From NCBI GenBank assembly GCA_028641055.1, contig CM054061.1, positions 53,424,081 through 53,488,080 of the forward strand: a DNA stretch of 64,000 nt. The letters run 5' to 3'. This document shows, piece after piece, positions 54,490-64,000 of this stretch. The first letter of the stretch is position 1. Every line of letters begins with the position of its first letter. The position numbers and the translations under genes are program-made. The DNA is from Alopecurus myosuroides. Taxonomy: Eukaryota > Streptophyta > Magnoliopsida > Poales > Poaceae. The notes beneath the pieces were generated by a model. That model did no database searches, was not told the DNA's origin, and saw only the letters and a program-made list of their open reading frames with translations.

Positions 54490-57210
54490 ACGGGGAGGGA
54501 TGCTTCTACAACTATGTTGTGATATCCTTAAAATTCATGAGGAGGAGTGAGTTTATTGGTAGCAGAGATCTAGTGAGAACTGGTTATTAAAAGGAGATAA
54601 GAACACAGAATTTTTTCATAGAGTTACAAATGGCAGGAGAAGGAGAAAAATGATTTTCTCTTTAAGAAAAGGTCAGGATGTAATTCAGGAGACTCCTAAC
54701 CTGTTGCAGCATGCTACTGCCTTCTATAAATAATTATTTGGCCACTCTGAGAGTGGAGAAATATACTTGAGAGATGATACTTGGGGAGGACATGAGAAAC
54801 TAACTGATACTGACAGAAATGATCTGGATAGACCTTTTAGTGAAAAGGAAATAAAAGAAGTGGTTGACTCAATGGAAAAGAATAAGGCAGCGGGGCCTGA
54901 TGGGATTCCTGTTGAATTCTATCAAAACTGTTGGCCTGTGATAAAAAAAAATGATTTGCTTCAGCTTTTTAATGATTTCTTTCAGCACAATTTGGACTTG
55001 GCCAGGATCAATTATGGTATTATTACTCTTTTGCCTAAAGGGGAAGATGCTGATAGAATTCAGAAAACAGGCCCATTTGTCTGTTGCAAGTGTCGTTTAA
55101 GATTTTCACTAAAACCTTGACTGCCAGGTTGGAACCTTATATGGGGAAAATTATTAACAAATGTCAGACTGCGTTCATTAAAGGGAGGAATATTATGGAT
55201 GGGGTTGAATTATTACAGGAAATCTTGAAGGAATCAAAATACAGGAAGAAACAGGGGGTTGTCCGGAAAATTGATTTTGAAAAAGCATATGATAAAGTTA
55301 ACTGAGAGTTTCTGTTTAAGACTTGTAGTCATAAAGGTTTCAGTGACAAATGGCTGCTTTGGCTCAGGAATGTAGTTACTCAGGGTACTTTGAGTGTTAA
55401 AATTAACAATGAAATAGGTCCCTACTTTACTAGCCACAAGGGAGTGAGGCAGGGAGATCCTTTATCCCCTTTCTTGTTTAGTGCTGCTGCTGAAAATTTG
55501 GCAAAAATGATATACGATGCCTAGGATTTTGGATTGATTGTGGGTTTGGCAGAGCACTTGATTGACAAGGGAGTGTTTGCACTCCAGTATGCAGATGACA
55601 CTATTTTGTTGTTTCAAGATGACTTGGAGGGGGCTAGGAATATGAAACTATTGCTTTATATTTTTCAAAGCATGTCTGGTTTGAAGATTAATTTTGAGAA
55701 GAGTGAAATAATGATGATTCTGGAGGATGATTTGAAACGGAAAGAATATGCTGAAATGTTCTTGTCAGAAAGACAGCTGGCATGTTAAGTACTTGGGTGT
55801 TCCTGTGAATTCCAGAAGAAACTCTGTGCAGGAGATTAAATTCTTAGGGGAAAGAGTGAGAGGTATGATGGATGGCTGGATGGGAGGAACTCTGTCTATT
55901 GGGGGCAGGGTGATCAGGACTGATGTATGTCTATCATCAGTTGATGTATACCACATGTCAATGTTTCCGCTTCATAAAAATACTTTAGAAGAATTGGACA
56001 AGCCCAGGGGAGCTTTCCTGCGGCAAAGCAACTCTGCTAAAAAGAGATATCATCTGGTTAACTGGAAGCTGGTTTGTAGGCCCAGGTCTAAAGGGGGACT
56101 GGGACTTAAGAATTTAACAAAATTCAACATTAGTCTGATGTGTAAATGGTGGTGGAAGCTGGAGACAGAAAATGGGCAATGGCAGAACTTTATGAGAGCA
56201 AAATATTTGGGGCAAGGGGTATTTATCAGATTAAGCATAGAGCTATGGACCTGCCTTTTGGTCAGACTTGTTGCATGTCAGGTAGCTTTATTTAGTGGGA
56301 GAATTATGGTGATTGGAAATGGTAAAAGAACTGACTTCTGGGGAGATGCTTGGTGTGGACATAGACCTCTTAAAGAAACTTTTCCAAGGTTGTTTGAAAT
56401 CTGTAATGAGCAATGTATTTCAGTGGCTGAGATGGCTAGAAAAAGATGGATTCCCCGTTTTAGAAGATGGTTTACTGGAGATCTGCAAGGAGATATGAGG
56501 AATCTACAAAGAAAAATGGCTGGGATAACTTTGAATGACAACAATGATATTCCTAAGTGGAAATGGACAAAAACTGGAATGTTTTTAGTAAAATCAATGT
56601 ATCAATCACTGTCAAATAGTGGGGTGGACAGATCGTTCAAACACTTATGGAAATCCGAAATTCCCTTTAAGATTAAAGTTTGGCTTTGGTTGATCTGACA
56701 TGATGCTATTGCTACAAAGGACAATATGAAGAAAAGGAAATGGGTTGGCAGCTACAAGTGTCAATTCTGTGACAAGGATGAATCCATCCTCCACCTATTC
56801 TTCTCCTACGATGCGGCCAAATATGTGTGGAGTGTGATTGGTACTGCAATTGGGGCAAACAACAGGCCTGGTTCTTTCTCTCAGTTCTTCTGGTGGATAA
56901 CTCGATATATCCAGACCAGTTGTAATGTGCAAATCACTGGCGTGGCTGCAGTGTGCTGGGCCATTTGGAAAATCAGGAACCGTGCTTGTTTTGAGAAAAA
57001 AACTAATCAAATCTCCTTTCGAGTTAATTAGCCATATTTGTGTCTTTTTGAATTACTGGACATGTCTCCACCCACCGCGGGAACAAGAAGATATCCGGGG
57101 TGGGCGAACATGCTGCTCTTGGTTGCGACTTCGTTGGATCCAGGATCAAACCCAGCCCCTGTGCAGAGGATTGGTGATGCTAGTCAAAATGAAGTTGGAA
57201 GGAATGGAGC
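54490..57210 (+). mobile_element. 5'-truncated LINE, cut by CACTA E2
   Basis: The readable LINE sequence begins near 54490 in the middle of ORF2, upstream of the reverse-transcriptase domain, and runs to the E2 insertion at 57211. The remainder should lie beyond E2, outside the window. Endonuclease and ORF1 are missing, as expected from 5' truncation during target-primed reverse transcription. Confidence 0.85.
54540..57030 (+). pseudogene. LINE ORF2: reverse transcriptase and zf-RVT, broken
   Basis: RT motifs appear in order: NKAAGPDGIPVEFYQ near 54878, KIDFEKAYDKVN near 55268, KGVRQGDPLSPFLF near 55438 and the catalytic YADD at 55588-55599 (QYADDTILLFQDD). A zf-RVT region follows (FKHLWKSEIPFKIKVWLWL near 56636, then CQFCDKDESILHLFF, WAIWKIRNRACFEKK). 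Breaks include TAA near 54731, a frame change near 55070, TGA at 55303-55305, TAG at 55522-55524, a frame change near 55780 and TGA at 56696-56698. Non-LTR reverse transcriptases copy their own RNA at the nicked target. This copy cannot do so. Confidence 0.9.
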
Positions 57211-57600
57211 CACTACTAGGAAAATGGCTATAGGAGTGATGATACCCGTGACGCACATCACATTTGGCGCGTCACGCCTATTACCCGCGGCGCACCACGT
57301 TTCTGCGCGTCGCGTCTAAAGGCATAGCCGCGGCGCACCAAATGGAAGGCACGTCGCGCCTATGTGTGGGGCCGGGGTGGCGAGCCACCGAGGCATACCC
57401 GCGACGCACCAACCCAGCGGTGCGTCACGGCTATGTTGGGTAGCCGCGGCGCACATTCCAGTGGTGCGTCACGGCTATCTTTTCCAAGGGTGGCATCTAT
57501 AGCCGTGACGCACCACTGGAACGTGCGCCGCGGGTACCCAACATAGCCGTGACGTGCCGATTATGATGTGTGTCACGGGTATACCTGGAACGAATTTAAG
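57211..57600. repeat. E2 left terminal and subterminal repeats, with 56-bp inverted repeat
   Basis: Dense copies of CCGTGACGCACC/GGTGCGTCACGGCTA and variants CCGCGGCGCACC. Arms 57423-57478 and 57499-57554 are complementary at 54 of 56 positions around a 20-nt spacer. The position matches the 42-bp inverted repeat of E1. Confidence 0.9.
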
Positions 57601-57735
57601 TGGTTGGGACCACCCCCCACCTCCCATCCCCCCATATCTCCACCCCATTTTAGATCTGGTCGCCCCCCACCTCCTCACCACCTCATTTCCCCCATTTTCC
57701 CACCATTTAAAACTTATTTAACCTATTTTATTTGA

Positions 57736-57743
57736 TATATATG
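57736..57743 (+). promoter_or_regulatory. Candidate TATA box for E2 TNP2
   Basis: ATATATAT within TTTGATATATATGTG, 491 bp before the TNP2 ATG, after a pyrimidine-rich segment, as in E1. Confidence 0.5.
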
Positions 57744-58043
57744 TGTGGGGAATCTAGTAAACATTTGTCTCCACCCCCATCTCTCACTTTATTACCACTT
57801 TCCCTTCCATCTTTTCACTTTCTATAGCCACATACAAACGTACTCTCTCGGTCTCGTGTCGGCAAGATCTATAGTTGGTGAGTTGTTGGAGGGACGATAT
57901 GTATATGTGTTGTATGTATGTGTGTCGGCGCCGTGCGTCGTCACAAAAGATTCATATATATGGTTGCATATATACATATATGCGAAATTGTGTTGCGTAT
58001 TTTTGATGAAATTTGTGGATGTCTTAAAAATGAGTTGACATGT

Positions 58044-58133
58044 GTTGCCAAAATGTTGATTCATTTCCATTTCGGCGACCACGCACTCCGAGAATGTCCT
58101 ATTTTTAGCATAGGTCATGCCGAATTTTTCCGT
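58044..58133 (+). promoter_or_regulatory. Conserved stem-loop and box upstream of TNP2 (E2)
   Basis: GTTGCCAAAATG pairs with CATTTCGGCGAC (one mismatch, one wobble) around loop TTGATTCATTTC (58044-58079). The box AGGTCATGCCGAATTTTTCC follows at 58112-58131. Same loop and box as in E1, with different stem bases. Confidence 0.8.
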
Positions 58134-58226
58134 CGACGACCATGTGCATGCATCATATATCCATATATTACGTAATTTGATTCTAATTAATTTTTCATTT
58201 GATCTTTTTTTACTATGTAGGCAACC

Positions 58227-61200
58227 ATGCATATAAGCACAGGCACCGTGGCTAGATTTATGAAACATGCGACGGACGAAATGTTTCGAAATAGCATGAC
58301 GGAGATAAGATGTCCTTGTCGAAGATGCAAACTGAAACACTTGATCAGATACGATTCTGGTGACTTGGAGTCGCACCTTATCCGTCGTGGTTTTATGGAT
58401 GACTACACTCTTTACCCGACAAGTGATGAAGATGAAGAGTCGCCCGGACATGATGAAGGACATAATGATCAAGATGAAGGACATGATCATAATCAAGACG
58501 AAGGACATCGTGATGAAGATGTCGGACATTATCATAATCAAGACGAAGGACATCATGATGAAGATGTCGTGACATCGTCGTCGGACTGGGTGCGGGACCC
58601 TCATGTCCAAGCTCTGCTTCTCAAGGAGACTAGCAACACCAGAGCTGCTGCTAGAGAGAAATCGAAGTTGTCGCAACTGGAGATAGACGCCGTTACTCCA
58701 TTGTATGAAGGATGCGTGAGCGAGGATACCCGTCTGAACGTAACGTTAAGGACCCTCGAGATGAAGACAAAACACCGATGGACCGATGCGAGCTACGATG
58801 AGAACATGGCATTCTGGCACGACCGTCTTCCCACGGGGAACAAGTGTCCAACGAGCATCGAGGAGGCGAAAAAAGTCGTGTGCCCTCTGGATTTACCTCA
58901 CGTGAAATACCATGCTTGCATTAATGACTGCATCATCTATCGGGGCGCGGACACGGAGAGAACCATATGCCCGGTGTGCGACGCAACTCGATACAAGACA
59001 GGGAAGAAGGCCTCTCCTCGAAAAGTGGTGTGGTACTTTCCGATAACTTCCCGTCTGCAGCGGTATTTCGCAGACCCCACACAGGCGAAGCTCATGCGAT
59101 GGCACGCGGAAAGGAAGAAGCCAGAAGAGCATGATGGAACCGATCCGGAGAATGATGACACGATGCTGACACACCCCTCAGATGCTAGCCAGTGGAAGGC
59201 GCTAGACATCGAATACCACGAATTCGGCGACGATCCAAGGAACATCAGGTTGTGCATGAGTACGGATGGATTAAATCCTTTTGGCAACCAGAGCAGCACC
59301 CATAGCACCTGGCCCGTGTTTGTATGTATATACAACCTACCCCCCTGGTTGTGCTTGAAGAGGAAGTACATACAGATGAGTATGCTTATTCAAGGGCCGA
59401 AACAACCAGGTAACGACATCAATCTGTATGTCCAGTTGTTGGAAGAGGAGCTAGCCACGTTATGGGACGAGCCAGCCAATACGTGGGACGCCTATGGAGA
59501 AACGTTTTTCCCATTGAGAGCCGCGCTCATCACGACGGTGCATGACTACCTCGGTTACGGATATGTCGCGGGGCAGGTGGCGCACAGATTCTGTGCATGC
59601 GTTAGGTGCATGGATGACACTACGTATCTCCAGCTAGAGAGAAACCCCGGGTCATCGAAAACCGTGTTCTTGGGCATCGAAGGTGGCTTCGCAAGGATGA
59701 CCCGTGGAGAAAACGCAAAGATCTGTTCAACAATGAAGTTGAGATGCGAAGAGCCCCACGTCAAAGGAGCGGCGAGGAAATCGACGAGCTGTTGAAGAAC
59801 TGGAAAGAGTGCCCTGCGCCGGGAAAGAAGCGAAAGGCGCCGGCGCCGTTGGAGGGTGTATGGAAAACAAGGTATGTTCTCTGGGACCTGAGGTACTGGA
59901 AGATTCTCCGCACACCCCACTGCCTTGACCTCATGCATATCACGAAAAACGTGTGCGAGAGTCTGCTTGGCACCCTGCTCAACATGCCGGAGAGGACCAA
60001 AGATGGGCCGAAAGCAAGGAACGACTTGGGATTTTTGAATATCAGGGGCGAGCTCCACGGAGGAAAACCGGATGATGATGACGATGACGATGACGATGTG
60101 TTAGATGGGACGGAAGGTCGCCGCAAGGGCAAAAAGGCCAAGAAGACGGAATATTACTGTCCCCCTTCGTGCTTCACGCTATGCGAGAAGGAGATCGACC
60201 AATTCTTCAAGTGCCTCATTGGAGTCAAATTTCCTTACGGTTATGCGGGGAAGATAAGCAGATACCTAGACGTACCAAAGCAGAAGTTCAGCGGAATGAA
60301 GTCTCACGACTGTCACGTGATGATGACGCAGATACTTCCAGTTGCAATTCGAGGGATAATGGACGAGCACGTCCGCGAAACGCTGTTTGGACTCTGCAAC
60401 TTTTTTGACGTCATCTCTCGAAAGTCGATTGGCGTGAAAAAACTCGCAAGGCTACAGGAAGAGATCGTGGTGATACTATGCGAGCTTGAGATATACTTCC
60501 CGCCAGCATTCTTCGACATTATGGTGCATCTCCTTGTCCATGTCGTGGATGATATCATCCAGCTCGGGCCGCCGTTTTTACACTCCATGATGGCGTTCGA
60601 AAGGATGAATGGTTCCATCAAAGGATACGTCCGCAACAGGGCCCGTCCAGACGCAAGCATTGCCAAGGGCTTTCTGACAGAGGAGTGCATCTCTTTCTGC
60701 ACGAATTTTCTAGACAAAGATGAGAACCCTGGTCTGCCCGTAAACAGGCACTTTGGCAGGCTCGGTGGATGGGGACACCGCGAGGGCCAGCGCGAAATGA
60801 ATGTCGACTTTCAGGGCCGACGCAACGACTTTGACAGAGCAAACCTAGTCGCGCTACAACATCTAACAGTGGTCGATCCTTGGTTGGAAAAGCACAAATT
60901 GCTAATCGCGAAGTATTACAGTGACCGGGGTCAACATAGGACCGAAGCAGAAATAATCAAAGAGCACAACATCCATTTCACACAGTGGTTCAGGGAGAAG
61001 ATTATGACCGATCAACCGGAGACGCCTTATTCTGAAGAAGAAAAACTCATACTCACATTGTCACAAGGCCCCGCACATAACCTCATGACATATCAGGCAT
61101 ACGATATCAATGGTTACACATTCTACACGGCAAATAAGGACCGGAACTGCGAATACCAGAACTCGGGGGTAACGATGGAATCATTAACAGGTGACGTCAA

Positions 61201-61681
61201 GGAAAGATACTATGGTAGGATCGACGAGATATGGGAACTCGACTACTGCGGAGAGAAGGTGCCAATGTTCCGTGTCACATGGGCAAAGAGCGTCAGGAAA
61301 GAAGGACAATATTTCACCACCATGGTGATACCTGAAGCCAAATCCGGCACGAATGTCACCGCAAAAAATGAGCCATGGGTCTTGGCTAACAAAGTGGACC
61401 AATGCTTCTTCATTACTGACCCGACAAGGCCTAGCCGTGTTGTCGTGCGGAGAGGCAAAAGAAACATCATCGGAATGGATGGAGTAGCCAACGAGCAAGA
61501 CTTTGACCAGTACGGCGACCCGAAAATGGAAGATGACAATGACGATGGAACGAAATACACAACAAGAAGAAGCAGGACAACACTACCTACGGGTCGCCCA
61601 TTCCACCGAAGAAGTCACGGTGTTCCGGGACTGAATTACTCAACCACGACAAAGAAGGGAAAGAAAATTGTAAAACGCTAG
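58227..61681 (+). pseudogene. TNP2: TNP2-type transposase of E2 with a single one-base deletion
   Basis: Two overlapping frames meet at about 59674. Comparison with E1 shows one C missing where E1 has GGCCATCGAAGG and E2 has GGCATCGAAGG (the GHRRW motif). Otherwise 1151 residues would be open. Features match E1: CPCRRC at the N-terminus; an acidic-His linker with 15-residue repeats (HNQDEGH..DEDVGHY, 58490-58570); a Transposase_21 core (CPVCDATRYKTG, STDGLNPFGNQSS); a DUF4218 region (KSHDCHVMMTQILPVAIRGI); a DUF4216 region (YYGRIDEIWELDYCG); and a basic tail. The ATG lies 5 nt after an acceptor-like TATGTAG. As read, only a 522-residue N-terminal part would be made. A sequencing error in this single base is possible. 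Confidence 0.93.
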
Positions 61682-61859
61682 CTCGAAGAACAACGATATA
61701 TGTGTCGTGTGTTTGCATGCATTCGAGGAAGTGATGGCGATGTAATATATATACACTTAATGTTTAAATTGATCTTTCTGGATTTTGGATTGATTTATTT
61801 GAATTTATTTTGAGCTTATATTGATTTATTTCCTACGGAAAAAATCATTTTTTGAAAAA

Positions 61860-61937
61860 ATGGGGGGTGGGACTCGAACTTGGGGCAATGGAGCAGTGGC
61901 AAAGGTGTAAGCCACTGGACTAAGCAGCTGGTTCTGC
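61860..61937 (-). other. tRNA-like relic with A and B boxes inside E2
   Basis: Minus strand reads TTAGTCCAGTGG (A-box pattern TRGYNNARNGG) and, 32 nt later, GTTCGAGTCCC (B-box pattern). This is the normal tRNA spacing. The T-stem and acceptor do not pair well and no anticodon can be assigned, so it is a tRNA pseudogene or SINE head, possibly still able to bind RNA polymerase III factors. Confidence 0.5.
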
Positions 61938-61980
61938 TATAGACCAGCGCGCATACTTTTTGAATAGAAAACAGAAATAG

Positions 61981-62136
61981 GCGCGACGCACCTCTCATCC
62001 GTGCGTCACGGCTAAGTAATGCGCGACGCGCCTCCTCTACGCTCGTCACGGGTACACTATGCGCGACGCGCATTTAGTTGGCGCGTCACGCGTAAGCGAT
62101 GCGTGGCGCATCTTACTGATGTGCGTCACGGCTATC
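61981..62136. repeat. Four phased palindromes, central cluster of E2
   Basis: Units begin at 61981, 62021, 62061 and 62101, exactly 40 bp apart. Each has GCGCGACGCRCC (last one GCGTGGCGCATC), a short spacer and a TGCGTCACGGCT-like complement. They use E2's own subterminal motif and occupy the same place as the E1 cluster, after TNP2 and before a GC-rich leader. Confidence 0.9.
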
Positions 62137-62159
62137 CTTCCGCCTATTGACTGACCCGT

Positions 62160-62590
62160 GCCCCTCTCTTCTCTTCCTCTTCCACATCCACATCTCGCGA
62201 TCGATCTCGATCTGAACCACCGCGCGTCTTACCTCCTTGCTTCCGGCCAACACCACCCCAAGCACCACCCTAGCCTCTGCCCTCCCTCTCGCCGCCACCC
62301 ACCACCACCCCAAGCCCTAGACATAGCCTCTGCTCTCCCTCTAGTCGCCGCCCACCACCACCGTGACCTCGCCTCTGCATCGACCTAGGAGGAGGAGGAG
62401 CAGGCGCAGGACCAGGTCCAGGAGCCGTACTGCGCCGTCGACCTCTGTAGCATCGACTGCGCCGTCGTCGTCGACGTCCCGTCTCCATCGACCAGGTCCA
62501 GGAGCTTTACTCCATCGACCTCTGTAGCATCGACTGCGCCGTCGTCGTCGACGTCCCGTCTCCATCGACCTCGAAGCCCGACGAACAAAG
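62160..62590 (+). other. Probable non-coding first exon of the E2 accessory gene
   Basis: GC-rich, CT-rich leader-like DNA with a tandem repeat of about 79 bp ('ccaggtccaggagc...tccatcga', copies from about 62411 and 62490). Ends with a donor-like ACAAAG|GTGCGC at 62590. The position matches 30480-30885 of E1. Long frames here are composition artefacts. Confidence 0.45.
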
Positions 62591-64000
62591 GTGCGCCGCC
62601 CCCTAGTCCTCTCCCTCCCCTTCTCCTCGATCCCGCCCCTAGATGGCTTGTAGGAACTCCGATTCCTTCATTGTTCTTGCTGTGTTCTTTAAAGAGTCAC
62701 TTAGGGGTGCAAATCCTAGAACCTAGTGCCCAGCAATCATGTGCTAGATGTGCTTGTTAACTTACTATCCATTTCCTCTTGTTGGTGGATTTCTTCAAGG
62801 CAGATAAAGCATTTCCACTTAGGCCAGAACATTAATAAACTTTGATGCCTTCCTCCGGGCATCACTCAATGATAAGGTAGAAGATCTTACCCAGTAGGCC
62901 AGTACATTAATAAACTTTGGTGGATCAAGTCAAACTCAGAAATCAAGTTGATGAGAGAGTCAGCATCTATTGTTATTTTTATGATACGTTTTTAGGGGAT
63001 ATTCAGTCTTACACACTATCAGTTCAGTATTGGATGGAGAAATTTCTCTAATTATATACAAATATAGATAGGGAGTGTGTAAGACAAACTCTTACACACT
63101 CAGTATGGAGTAATATCAATATGGTAACACAAGATCTTATGATGTTCTTGGAACTTTAAAAACATTCAGGTCCCAACGACAAGGCTAGTGTTAGTGACAA
63201 GTTGCAATAGTTTCCTAAAAAATCCTGTAGTTAGTTTTGCATGCTGCTATAGTTAGTCGTGCTTGCTCTTGTGATTAGGAGAGGCTCTACCATTTCTCTT
63301 GAATTATGCCTGTGAAATTCATTTCTGGCATCTCTATTTTTTCAGCAGTTGTGGTATCTTGACTTAACAATCATGTGCTAGATGTGCTTGTTAACTTACT
63401 ATCCATTTCCTCTTGTTGGTGTTCATCTGATAAGAACAATTGCTTCCATCTTGATTAAGCCTCTGGCCAGTGATGCAAAGCCTGAGGCCCAAGTTTAAAT
63501 AAGAACAAATGCTAGATTTGATCATTTTAATTCCCAGTGATGAACTTTAGCATAGCACTTCTATTCCTATCTGAGGAAAATACCCCCAGTCTGCTCTTTG
63601 TGCATAATCTAGAAATTTCTAGCTAGATGGTGTGTAGTTAACAACCTGGGGCTTGTTGGTGATGGATGGTTTTGTGCTTGTGGTCTACTTGCTCCTCAGC
63701 CCTGCTCCTCCACTAGTTCAAAAATGATGTTGCTTGTTGAAAAATGCTGCTGCTTTTGTTTGCTGCTTGTTCCTGAGAATTTGCTACTGATGTTACTTAT
63801 CATATCCAATCTATATAGAAGTGTCTACTTAGAGATCATATTGGTTGTTGTTGCTGCTAAGTTGTTTCCATGTTGTTCATGAGAAATTGCTGCTGCTAGG
63901 CTATGTTTGTTTGGCAGGTACTGGTGTTGGTACTGGTAATATAGTTTTGATGGATAAAAAATGATCTTCTAGGACTGGTGCTGGTGTTGTAGGACTGGTG
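62591..64000 (+). other. Probable leader intron of E2 with internal duplications
   Basis: No gene. A ~53-bp segment ('caatcatgtgctagatgtgc...tcttgttggtg') occurs at 62736 and 63369. 'ttaataaactttg.tg' recurs at 62833 and 62908. A hairpin-like pair 'gtcttacacact'/'agtgtgtaagac' lies at 63007 and 63074. Confidence 0.5.

Larger units (their letters stand above)
57211..64000 (+). mobile_element. CACTA transposon E2, left part (runs off the window)
   Basis: Starts CACTACTAGGAAAATGGCTA inside a LINE; the preceding AGC (57208-57210) would be half of the target duplication. Subterminal motifs are CCGTGACGCACC and its complement, unrelated to E1. Layout repeats that of E1: left arrays and long inverted repeat, TNP2 gene (58227-61681), four palindromes (61981-62136), GC-rich leader-like exon, then intron-like DNA. 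By analogy, an accessory gene should begin near or after the right edge. The right terminus is not in the window. Confidence 0.9.

Noticed and set aside
59650..59760. Programmed frameshifting in E2 TNP2
   Set aside because: E1 encodes the same region in one frame, and no slippery site or downstream structure is evident; a simple one-base deletion explains it.
61860..61937. Functional tRNA gene
   Set aside because: A and B boxes fit, but T-stem and acceptor pairing fail and no anticodon loop can be assigned.

Overview
This is a plant nuclear window, most likely from a large-genome Pooideae grass (wheat, barley, oat or ryegrass relatives). The evidence is one GC-rich monocot RAV gene, Stowaway MITEs with the CTCCCTCCG terminus, a Sabrina/Athila-like LTR of the TGATACGTCTC type, Mutator- and CACTA-type DNA transposons, and nested insertions with readable target-site duplications. 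Species cannot be assigned from sequence alone.

Layout. 1-10113: decayed Ty3/gypsy element (integrase and pol C-terminus on +, antisense ORFs on -) split by a complete 6.8-kb non-autonomous LTR retrotransposon (1605-8394, TSD GCACG). About 11.2-14.0 kb: broken FAR1/FHY3-type Mutator transposase gene on -. 15.7-16.1 kb: two Stowaway MITEs. 18129-19247: the only clearly intact host-type gene, a single-exon AP2+B3 RAV transcription factor. 19.5-25.2 kb: host intergenic DNA whose blocks recur further right (blocks A, B, C) and a nearly perfect 330-bp tandem duplication. 25201-37259: complete 12-kb CACTA element E1 (TSD CGA) with an uninterrupted TNP2-type transposase and a three-exon accessory gene. 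39586-46269: 6.7-kb MULE with 159-bp TIRs, a broken transposase and a small antisense membrane-protein gene. 46.3-52.3 kb: second copies of blocks A and C with retroposon and MITE-like insertions. 52322-53413: Harbinger-like element (TSD TTA) carrying a broken AP2-domain gene. 54.5-57.2 kb: decayed LINE, cut by CACTA element E2 (57211 to beyond the window), whose TNP2 gene has a one-base frameshift.

Main result of the hunt. E1 and E2 belong to different CACTA families: their subterminal motifs are unrelated (CCGCTGGCGAACA versus CCGTGACGCACC). They nevertheless share an architecture that ordinary feature types do not describe. (1) A stem-loop with an almost invariant 12-nt loop (TTGATT[C/A]ATTTC) and covarying stems lies 136-186 nt upstream of the start codon of each of the three genes, followed by a conserved GGTCATGCCGA...TTTTCCGT box. 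(2) Four evenly spaced palindromes (40-42 bp period) made of each element's own subterminal motif lie between TNP2 and the accessory gene. (3) A long, almost perfect inverted repeat lies 0.2-0.35 kb inside the left end. (4) The E1 accessory protein ends in a Ulp1/C48-like fold that appears to have lost its catalytic His and Cys. Together these suggest a conserved, self-regulating CACTA transposition system in which each family has its own DNA address but a common cis-regulatory RNA or DNA structure.
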